From positions 1 through 6,937 of the forward strand of contig JAMOTX010000049.1 of NCBI GenBank assembly GCA_027062145.1: a DNA stretch of 6,937 bases. The letters run 5' to 3'. Below, one piece after another: positions 1 through 6,036 of the stretch. The notes beneath the pieces were generated by a model. It did no database searches and was not told the DNA's origin. It was given only the letters and a program-made list of their open reading frames with translations. This stretch comes from Candidatus Altimarinota bacterium (lineage in GTDB: Bacteria; Patescibacteriota; Gracilibacteria; BD1-5; UBA6164). Both the position numbers and the translations under genes were made by a program. Position 1 is the first letter of the stretch. Each line of letters begins with the position of its first letter.

Positions 1-116
1 CCCTATATGGACTTTTGATTTATAGTGTGTTTTCCTAGTAAAACTCAAATTTGGTTCTTTCTAATATTCTGTTTATTTTAATGAACTTTTTTGTTTGCTT
101 TTTTCAAAGTAGAAGA

Positions 117-144
117 ATTGTATTAATAAAAAGTTATTTGTCAA
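117..144 (-). promoter_or_regulatory. Possible leftward promoter P3
   Basis: On the minus strand a perfect -35 TTGACA (144-139) is followed after 16 bases by TACAAT (122-117), which matches five of six bases of the -10 consensus. The bases just upstream (AAAAAAGTTTTGAC) are identical to those upstream of the promoter at 220-245. In such AT-rich DNA chance matches are common, so this is a moderate call. Confidence 0.35.
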
Positions 145-219
145 AACTTTTTTCAAATTTTTACATTTTAATATTTTATCGTATAACTAATCTCCTGTTA
201 TCAATTCAGCGAAACAGAG

Positions 220-245
220 TTTATACATTATATATTATAAGTCAA
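220..245 (-). promoter_or_regulatory. Leftward promoter P2, twin of the tRNA promoter
   Basis: On the minus strand TTGACT (245-240) is followed by a 14-base spacer and TATAAA (225-220). One base later starts TCTGTTTCGCTGAATTGAT, which matches the box after the tRNA-array promoter at 16 of 19 positions, all three differences being transitions. The shared -35, 14-base spacer, -10 and downstream box make this much more than a chance -10 match. It points left, into the window edge. Confidence 0.55.
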
Positions 246-277
246 AACTTTTTTATATATTCTTTTATCTTTAATAA

Positions 278-353
278 TGGTGGGCCTGGTTGGAATTGAA
301 CCAACGACCAATTGGTTATGAGCCAACTGCTCTAACCCCTGAGCTACAGGCCC
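278..353 (-). tRNA. tRNA with CAU anticodon (likely tRNA-Ile2, else elongator tRNA-Met)
   Basis: A 76-base cloverleaf with encoded CCA (278-280), discriminator A and a fully paired 7-bp acceptor stem GGGCCTG/CAGGCCC. The anticodon loop is CTCATAA, giving CAU. It is not an initiator tRNA, because position 1 pairs with 72 and the anticodon stem lacks the three G-C pairs. Pairs C4-G69 and C5-G68, the short D loop (CAGGGGTTAGAGC) and the TTGGTCG variable region resemble E. coli tRNA-Ile2, whose C34 is changed to lysidine by TilS so that it reads AUA. Elongator tRNA-Met remains possible. It is the last tRNA of the array, 4 bases after tRNA-Ser(GCU). Confidence 0.95.
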
Positions 354-357
354 TTAG

Positions 358-447
358 TGGCGGAAAGAGAGAGATTTGAACTCTCGGAACCCGTGAAGGT
401 TCACACCCTTAGCAGGGGTGCGCAATAAGCCACTCTGCCACCTTTCC
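358..447 (-). tRNA. tRNA-Ser(GCU)
   Basis: A 90-base class II tRNA. The acceptor is GGAAAGG paired with TCTTTCC (one G-U pair), the discriminator is G and CCA is encoded at 358-360. The anticodon stem CACCC/GGGTG encloses CTGCTAA, anticodon GCU, which reads AGC and AGU. The long variable arm with a GAACC/GGTTC stem is the serine-type feature. It follows tRNA-Ser(UGA) in the minus-strand array. Confidence 0.97.
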
Positions 448-472
448 GTACATATTTTAAGCTAAAAAAAAA

Positions 473-560
473 TGGAGGAAGAACAGGGATTCGAACCCTG
501 GGTATCGTGAGATACAACGGTTTTCAAGACCGTCGCTTTCGACCACTCAGCCATTCTTCC
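473..560 (-). tRNA. tRNA-Ser(UGA) with unusual U73
   Basis: An 88-base class II tRNA. The acceptor GGAAGAA/TTCTTCC is perfectly paired, the anticodon stem ACGGT/ACCGT encloses CTTGAAA (anticodon UGA, reading UCA), and the variable arm forms GTATC/GATAC. CCA is encoded at 473-475. The base before CCA is U, whereas serine tRNAs usually carry G73, as the neighbouring tRNA-Ser(GCU) does. The UGA here is the anticodon; this is not the tRNA that decodes UGA codons as glycine, which would need anticodon UCA and is not in this window. Confidence 0.96.
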
Positions 561-577
561 AACAAGTATTTTAATAA

Positions 578-652
578 TGGCTCCCTCGACTGGATTCGAA
601 CCAGTGACCAAATGGTTAACAGCCATCTACTCTACCGCTGAGCTACGAAGGA
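578..652 (-). tRNA. tRNA-Asn(GUU)
   Basis: A 75-base cloverleaf with acceptor TCCTTCG/CGAGGGA (one U-G pair), discriminator G73 and encoded CCA at 578-580. The anticodon loop CTGTTAA gives GUU, which reads AAC and AAU. The T arm CACTGGTTCGAATCCAGTC is typical of tRNA-Asn. It is the first tRNA of the leftward array, 27 bases after the -10 element. Confidence 0.97.
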
Positions 653-679
653 ATATATAATTAATTTAGCGAGACAGAT

Positions 680-705
680 ATTATAGTTTTTTTATTAATT
701 GTCAA
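680..705 (-). promoter_or_regulatory. Promoter P1 of the tRNA array
   Basis: On the minus strand a perfect TTGACA (705-700) and a perfect TATAAT (685-680) are separated by only 14 bases, three fewer than the usual 17. One base after the -10 begins TCTGTCTCGCTAAATTAAT, a box also found after the promoter at 220-245. The position, just upstream of tRNA-Asn and downstream of the gyrB terminator, fits transcription of the four-tRNA array. Confidence 0.65.
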
Positions 706-781
706 AGTTTTTTTATAGTTTTTTTCATAGTTTTTTATTCTCTTAATAGAAATACTTATTTAAAGCCATTTAATAAAAAAT

Positions 782-812
782 AAAAAATAGTTTTTTATTA
801 AAACTATTTTTT
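782..812 (-). terminator. Intrinsic terminator after gyrB
   Basis: A 13-bp inverted repeat (782-794 with 800-812, loop 795-799) has ATAGTTTT/AAAACTAT as its core and A/T runs at the base. On the minus strand it lies 21 bases after the gyrB stop and is followed by a T-rich tract. The stem is very A/T-rich, as expected at this base composition, and could work in both directions. Confidence 0.7.
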
Positions 813-832
813 TATTAATACATTGTTCTTAA

Positions 833-2743
833 TTATATATCAAGATTTTGTACATCTTTAGCTCTTGATTGAATAAATCTTCTTCTTGGTGGAACATCAG
901 GTCACATAAGAATTTTAAATATTTCATCAGCTTGTTGTGCATCATTAACAGTAACTTTGTACATTTTTCTTCCATCAGGATCCATTGTTGTTTCCCAAAG
1001 TTGTTCAGGGTTCATTTCTCACAAACCTTTATATCTTTGAATGTTTTCTCAAGTTATATCGTATTCAGTAATAAGTTTTTCTTTTTGCTCTTCATCATAC
1101 ACATACCAAGATTTTTTACCTTTAGTAAGTTTATATAGTGGTGGTTGAGCAATATAAAGATAACCTAAATCAACTACCTCTTTTAAATACCTAAAAAAGA
1201 AAGTTAAAAGAAGAGTTCTTATATGAGCACCATCAACATCTGCATCGGTCATTATAATTATTCTATGATATCTAAGCTTAGAAATATCAAATGTTTCTCA
1301 AATAGAAGTCCCTAAAGCAATAATCATATTTTTAATTTCTTGATTTCAGAAAATTTTATCTATTCTTGCTTGTTCTGTATTAAGTATTTTACCTTTTAAT
1401 GGTAATATAGCTTGATGCTCTCTATCTCTACCTTGTTTTGCTGAACCTCAGGCTGAATCTCATTCGACTATATATAGTTCTGATTTAATTGGATCTCTAG
1501 AAGAACAATCTGCTAACTTACCAGGAAGAGTCATTCATTCTAAAGCACCTTTTCTAATAACAGTATCTCTTGCAGCTCTTGCAGCTAATCTAGCTTTTGC
1601 AGCTAAAAATACTTTTTCAATAACTTTTTTAGCAGTAACTGGATCTTCTTCTAAAAATTCCATAAATTTTTCAGCAAACACTGAATCAACAGCTCATTTT
1701 GCTTCTGGAGAACCAAGCTTCCCTTTAGTTTGTCATTCAAATTGTGGGTCAACTATTTTAATAGAAATTACACAAGTAAGACCTTCTATAACATCATCAT
1801 TAGTTAAATTTTGATCTTTTTCTTTTAAAATTTGCTTAGCTCTTGCGTATTTATTAATAGTTCTAGTTAGAGCCATTCTAAATCATGTCATATGAGAACC
1901 TCCTTCAGGTGTGTGAATATTATTTACAAATGAAATTATATTATTTGAAAATTCTCTATTATATTGCATAGATATTTCTACCAAAACATCTTTTGCTTCT
2001 TTTTCTACATAAAACACATCTCATATAGTAGATTCTTTTTTATTTAAAAAATTTACATATGACTTAACTCCTCATTCAAAATAATATTTATAATTTTCAC
2101 CATTTCTTTCATCATCAAGATAAAGAGTAATACCTTTTGTAAGATATGCTTGCTGTCTTAATCTATTTTTAATGGTTTTATAATCAAAGGTTGTAGTTAT
2201 TTTAAAAATACTATCATCTGGATAAAATTTAATAATTGTACCCGTTTTTTTAGTTTTTCAAACAACTTCAACATCTCATTCTACCTGTCAAAGACCAAAT
2301 GATTGATAATAAATTTTACCCTCTCTATGCACCCAAGCTTCTAGTTTAGTAGAAAGTGCATTTACTACAGATGCTCAAACACCATGCAATCAACCTGACA
2401 CTTTGTATCAACCTCAACCAAATTTTCAACCAGCATGTAATACTGTAAGAATTGTTTCAAGAGTTGATTTACCTGTTTTTGCATGTTTTTCTACTGGTAT
2501 TCACCTACCATTATCTTCAACTAAACAAGAACCATCAGCACCAAGTGTTATCTTAATAGTATCACAATGACCAGCCATTGCTTCATCTATAGAATTATCT
2601 ACTATTTCCCAAACAAGATGATGCAAACCTCTTTCATCAGTAGAACCAATATACATTCATGGTCTTTTTCTAACTGGTTCTAAACCTTCTAGTACTTGTA
2701 TACTATCAGCTCAATAACTTTCTGTTGTTGTTATATTTGTCAT
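833..2743 (-). CDS. gyrB: DNA gyrase subunit B (UGA read as glycine)
   Basis: GyrB supplies the ATPase and part of the DNA-cleavage centre of gyrase, which introduces negative supercoils together with GyrA. The 636-residue reading frame is intact once TGA is read as Gly. The N-terminus (YGADSIQVLEGL, KRPGMYIGS) leads into the GHKL ATPase, with E46 and N50 in EIVDNSIDE, the EDNGRGIP loop and the ATP lid [21 protein letters not shown]. The transducer domain has HTPEGGSH. The Toprim domain has catalytic E427 in EGDSAGGSAKQGRD and D500, D502 and D504 in MTDADVDGAH. The C-terminus has QRYKGLGEMNPEQLWETTM and ends NLDI. It is the short type without the enterobacterial insert. ParE is possible but fits less well. 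Start ATG at 2743 matches the family N-terminus; no Shine-Dalgarno is visible. Stop TAA. Glycine is coded by both GGN and TGA. gyrA is not in the window. Confidence 0.97.
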
Positions 2744-2836
2744 TTTAGTTTTAATTTAATTAAATTAATATATATATTTTAATAATCTATTTATGAAAAT
2801 CAAGTTTTAGCTATTTACAGACAAAAGATTTTATTT

Positions 2837-2950
2837 AATCGCTTAAATCTAAAATTTTAATATAAAAAACACTATTTTTTGAAAAATAGTGTTTTTTAAT
2901 TTTTAATTTATATACATAACTTTAATATAAATCGCTTAAATCTAAAATTT
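2837..2950. repeat. 21-base direct repeat flanking the prfA terminator
   Basis: The sequence starting AATCGCTTAAATCTAAAATT occurs at 2837-2857 and again at 2930-2950, 93 bases apart and identical over 21 bases. A shorter TTTAATATAA motif also occurs beside both copies (2856-2865 and 2921-2930). One copy lies directly after the prfA stop codon, the other about 90 bases upstream of the gyrB start, with the terminator hairpin between them. It could be a small duplication or a pair of binding sites; its role is unknown. Confidence 0.7.
2864..2897 (-). terminator. Intrinsic terminator after prfA
   Basis: A 16-bp perfect inverted repeat (2864-2879 with 2882-2897) has the core ACACTATTT and ends in six A/T pairs, giving a T run on the minus strand. 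It lies about 57 bases after the prfA stop and separates prfA from gyrB. The symmetry allows bidirectional action. Confidence 0.8.
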
Positions 2951-2953
2951 AAA

Positions 2954-4030
2954 TTACTCTCCTTTTCAAGCAGCTTCTAATTTAGCTTGTTGATCAGCAA
3001 CTGCACAAGCATCTATAATAGGTCAAAGTTTACCTGTCATTATTTGTGGTATACCTGAAAAGTTTTGTCCTATTCTATGATCTGTAACTCTGTCTTGTGG
3101 AAAATTATATGTTCTAATTTTTTCAGATCTATCTCATGAACCTACTTGTGAAAGTCTTGCAGCTCATAATTCTTTAGCTCTTTTTTCTTCTTCTAATATA
3201 TTTAATTTTGCTCTCATTATAGCAAATGCCTTAGCTCTATTTTTATGTTGAGATCTACCATCTGAACAAAATACAATTATACCAGTAGGTAAATGTTTTA
3301 AATGAACAGCAGAATCTGCTTTATTTGCATGTTGTCATCCTGGACCTCATGATCTACAAAATTTCATTTCTATATCATCTAAATCTATTTCTACTTCTGA
3401 TTCATCTGTTTCAGGCATTATTGCAACAGTAATTGCTGAAGTATGAACTCTACCTTTATTTTCTGTTTCTGGTATCCTTTGAACTCTGTGTACTCATGAT
3501 TCATATTTAAATCTTGAATAAGCTCATTCTCATTTAACCTCAAAAACCATTTCTTTAACTCAACCTGCTTCAGAAATATTTTCTTCAGCTATTTCAACTT
3601 TATATCATTCTCATTCTGCAAATATAACATATGCTCTTGCTAATTCTCCTGCAAAAAGTGCAGCTTCATCTCAACCAGCTCAAGCTCTAACCTCAACCAT
3701 GATATTTTTATCATCATTTGGGTCTTTTGGTAAAAGTTCTACTTTAAGTGTTTCTTCCATTTCTGGAATTTTCATTTCTATTTCTTTTATTTCTTCTTTA
3801 AGCATTTCTCTCATTTCCTCATCTTTTTCAACAGATAACATTTCTTTATTGTCTATTAATGCTTCATTTGATGCTTTATAAATTTTATAAAGCTCAACAG
3901 CTCATTGCATTCATTTTTTTCTACTTGATACCTCCTTTACTTTTTTTTGATCTTTAAAAATTTCAGGATCAGATAATTGTTTTTCTAGTCCTTCATATTC
4001 TTTTACTAAACTGTCTAAGTTAAATTTCAT
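2954..4030 (-). CDS. prfA: Peptide chain release factor 1 (RF1), UGA read as glycine
   Basis: RF1 recognises UAA and UAG in the ribosomal A site and triggers peptidyl-tRNA hydrolysis. The 358-residue frame has the family's usual length. The N-terminal part is helical and charged, followed by GAGGDEAALFAGELARAY and ESGVHRVQRIPET. P187-E188-T189 occupies the codon-recognition PxT site, which identifies RF1 rather than RF2 (SPF). The catalytic loop is GPGGQHANKADSAVHLKHLP with G231-G232-Q233. G232 is encoded by TGA (3335-3337), so active RF1 requires UGA decoding as glycine. Further TGA codons fall at conserved glycines such as GAGGDE. An RF1 that ignores UGA fits a genome where UGA is sense. 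Start ATG at 4030 matches the family start; a TATAAT only 11 bases upstream suggests a very short leader. Stop TAA; a terminator follows. Confidence 0.97.
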
Positions 4031-4041
4031 ATACCTATATG

Positions 4042-4047
4042 ATTATA
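4042..4047 (-). promoter_or_regulatory. Candidate -10 element for prfA
   Basis: TATAAT on the minus strand ends 11 bases before the prfA ATG, which would leave a leader of only about 5 bases. No good -35 is seen at the usual distance. The match is exact but short, and the region is AT-rich. Confidence 0.35.
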
Positions 4048-4117
4048 TTTTTTAAATTTTGCTTATATTAGTTAAAAAAGTAAAAATAGCAAAATAAAAC
4101 TTAGTAACTATTAGTAT

Positions 4118-4146
4118 TTAACACTTAAATTAAACTATAGTATAAT
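4118..4146 (+). promoter_or_regulatory. Promoter of the small plus-strand gene
   Basis: TTAACA (4118-4123, five of six bases of the -35 consensus) and a perfect TATAAT (4141-4146) are separated by exactly 17 bases. The expected transcription start near 4153 lies about 24 bases before the ATG at 4177. The good match argues that the downstream reading frame is transcribed despite its frameshifts. Confidence 0.6.
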
Positions 4147-4176
4147 ATAATTATAAATAATTTATAATTATATAAT

Positions 4177-4569
4177 ATGACTATTGAAAATATAAATACT
4201 AATGAACAAAGTAAAGAATCAAAAAATACTTATGCAAAAGCAGTTATACAAGAAGTAGATGATATTGTATCTGAAACTTATAATATAATAAATGACAAAA
4301 AAAATTAGCACTTAATTATACAGACAAGATAAATACATTAGTTGATTTACAATGAAAAGTAAAAAAAAACTATTATTAGATTAGGGTGACATGATATTTC
4401 AGATACGCCTAATGATTATCCTTGAGCACCTCTTGCAATCATATTAGTACTAATGTATGATTTTATGAAATGATTATCTAATGATAACTTGTCAAAATTA
4501 AGCTATAGAGTAACTACAATAGAACAATTAATAAAAATTTTAAAAGAAAAAGAAGACTTATTAATTTAG
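4177..4569 (+). CDS. Small unknown protein gene with two compensating frameshifts
   Basis: I do not recognise this family. From ATG 4177 the frame runs 43 codons (start MTIENINTNEQSKESKN) to TAG at 4306. The coding sense continues in another frame (LALNYTDKINTLVDLQGKV), then returns to the first frame (TIIRLGGHDISDTPNDYPGA and onward) to TAG 4567-4569. The shifts fall at an A8 run (4297-4304), which would need nine A, and an A9 run (4361-4369), which would need eight. They cancel, giving about 130 residues overall. TGA codons again fall at plausible glycines (LGGHD, YPGAP). The protein is charged, with a short hydrophobic stretch near residues 85-95 (APLAIILVLMYDF), and probably cytoplasmic. 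It is the only plus-strand gene, divergent from prfA and convergent with obg, with its own promoter and terminator. Sequencing error, poly-A slippage or a decaying gene are all possible. Confidence 0.6.
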
Positions 4570-4582
4570 TCTTCTTTTTTTT
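4546..4582. terminator. Bidirectional terminator between the small ORF and obg
   Basis: The inverted repeat GAAGACT (4552-4558) / AGTCTTC (4568-4574) has a 9-base loop and is flanked by A-run on the left and eight T on the right. It overlaps the TAG stop of the plus-strand gene and ends just before the obg stop. With A and T runs on opposite sides it can end transcription from both convergent genes. Confidence 0.8.
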
Positions 4583-4583
4583 C

Positions 4584-5957
4584 TTATAAATTATACTTTA
4601 ATCTATCTAATGCAATTTCTCTTCAAGCCACTACAACTTTTGGATTAAGTGCTTTACTTTCTTCTTCTCATTCTTCAGTTTCAAAGAAAAATGAATTATC
4701 CATTCCCTCTTTTTCCAATTGAATTTTAAGTTCTGGTTCTATGATTCTCATTACACCTAATTTATCTAGTACATCATATACTCTTAACAAAGCTTCTCAA
4801 TTTTCAAAATCAGTCATTCTAACAATTTGTTCAAGCCTAATACCTTTAGCTTCAAATTTAAAATCTCAAAGATACTTAACTTCAACAGCCTTTGGATTAA
4901 CATTATCTTTTAAATCATAAACTTTGATTTCTTTAATTTCATCCTTATTTAACTCAGAAGCATCAATTACATCTTTAGCATAATTATCTATAAGATAATC
5001 AGTTAATTCTGGAATACCTTCTCCCGTTGCAGCGGATATAACAAAAACTTCTTTATCAAATTTAGATTTAAATTCTGAAACAATAAAATCTTTCATTTCA
5101 TCATCTAATAAATCAGCTTTTGAAAACACTACAAGTTCTTCTTTATTAGCAAGATCAGGTGAAAATAATTCAAGCTCTTTTCTAATATCAATATAATCAT
5201 CGAAAACCTGATCCATTCTATACATATCAAGTAAGTGTAATAATACACCAGTTCTTTCAATATGTTTTAAAAATTCTACTCATAAACCTTTTCCTTCAGA
5301 TGCTCCTGGAATAAGTCCTGGTACATCTTCAAGAACTAATGATTTACCTTTATGATCTAATACTCATAAATTTGGAGTAAGAGTAGTAAATGGATAGTCA
5401 CCTATTTTTGCTTTAACATTTGTTATATTTGAAATAAGTGTTGATTTTCATGCAGATGGAACACCTATAATACCTATATCAGCTACAAGTTTTAATTCAA
5501 GATTTAAATCTACTTCTGTAGCAACATCTCCAAGTTCAGCAAATGCTGGTGCTTGCCTAGTAGATGAACAAAAGTGAGAATTTCAAAAACCTCATTTACC
5601 TCATTTAGCAACAAGTAATTTTACATTATTTTCTGATAAATCTGCAATTAATTCTCCAGAATTAGCATCTTTAACAATAGTTCAAACTGGTACTTTTAAA
5701 ACAAGATGTTCAGCGTTTGCTCAATTACAATCTTGTGTTCAACCTCCTACTCATGTATCTGCAGTAAGTACTTTTTTATGTCTATATTCTGAAAGAGTAT
5801 TAAGGTTTTCATCCGTCAATAAATATACATCTCAACCATTTCATGCATTACCTCCCCGTGGTCCTCATTTTGGAATATATTTTTCTCTTCTCCATGAAAC
5901 TAATCCATCTCAACCTCTTCAAGAAATTACTTTAATTTTTACCTCATCTATAAACAT
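4584..5957 (-). CDS. obg: Obg/CgtA family GTPase (UGA read as glycine)
   Basis: Obg is a ribosome-associated GTPase needed for 50S maturation and linked to stress control. The 457-residue frame has the three family domains. Residues 1 to about 158 form the glycine-rich Obg fold (MFIDEVKIKV, SWRREKYIPKGGPRGGNAGN, GGKGGFGNSHFCSSTRQAP). The G domain has the P-loop GVPSAGKST (165-173, G170 coded by TGA), switch I GDYPFTTLTPNLG, DVPG from D211, G4 SKAD (279-282) and G5 SAA (308-310). From about 360 comes an OCT-type C-terminal domain (FKFEAKGIRLEQIVRMTDF), then an acidic stretch ETEEGEEE and a short tail. The G4 motif is usually NKxD; S279 replaces the guanine-contacting Asn. Start ATG at 5957 matches the family N-terminus, with no Shine-Dalgarno. 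Stop TAA. Confidence 0.96.
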
Positions 5958-5962
5958 CTATG

Positions 5963-5995
5963 TTTGTATATTATTTTTAAATTTTGTATATTATA
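5963..5995 (-). promoter_or_regulatory. Candidate obg promoter region with a 12-base direct repeat
   Basis: On the minus strand TATAAT (5995-5990) lies 32 bases before the obg ATG. The motif ATAATATACAAA occurs twice with a 20-base period (5983-5994 and 5963-5974), so a second AT-rich -10-like site lies nearer the start. No convincing -35 is seen, and the expected position overlaps the hairpin of the upstream TPR gene. Confidence 0.35.
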
Positions 5996-6005
5996 TATAA
6001 AAATG

Positions 6006-6036
6006 AAAAAAAGCAACTATGGTTTTTAGTTGCTTT
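6006..6036 (-). terminator. Intrinsic terminator after the TPR gene
   Basis: A 10-bp stem AAAGCAACTA/TAGTTGCTTT (6010-6019 with 6027-6036, 7-base loop) is followed on the minus strand by seven T. It begins directly after the TAG stop of the TPR gene and separates that gene from obg. Confidence 0.85.

Larger units (their letters stand above)
1..277 (-). other. Non-coding leader region with leftward promoters
   Basis: I find no credible protein gene here in any frame, even with TGA read as glycine; a plus-strand open frame at 51-299 is low-complexity and runs into the tRNA gene. On the minus strand the stretch contains two promoter-like elements (220-245 and 117-144) and, near 60-95, a sequence loosely like a boxA antitermination element (GTTCATTAAAATAAACAG). 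No hairpin terminator follows the last tRNA at 278. I infer that this is the leader of a leftward transcript, possibly a stable RNA, whose body lies beyond position 1. No rRNA 5' end is recognisable in the window, so its identity is open. Confidence 0.35.

Noticed and set aside
51..299. Plus-strand open frame of 82 codons
   Set aside because: The product is a low-complexity Phe/Ile/Leu string, it overlaps leftward promoter elements and runs into the tRNA gene at 278; no start signal or family likeness.
473..560. tRNA with UGA in its anticodon as the decoder of UGA codons
   Set aside because: Anticodon UGA reads UCA serine codons. Decoding UGA needs anticodon UCA, and the molecule has a serine-type variable arm.
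869..1138. Plus-strand open frame of 89 codons
   Set aside because: It lies antisense to the conserved C-terminal part of gyrB and is a shadow of it.
3699..3881. Plus-strand open frame of 60 codons rich in Ser/Ile
   Set aside because: Antisense to the helical N-terminal region of prfA; its composition simply mirrors Glu/Lys/Met codons on the other strand.
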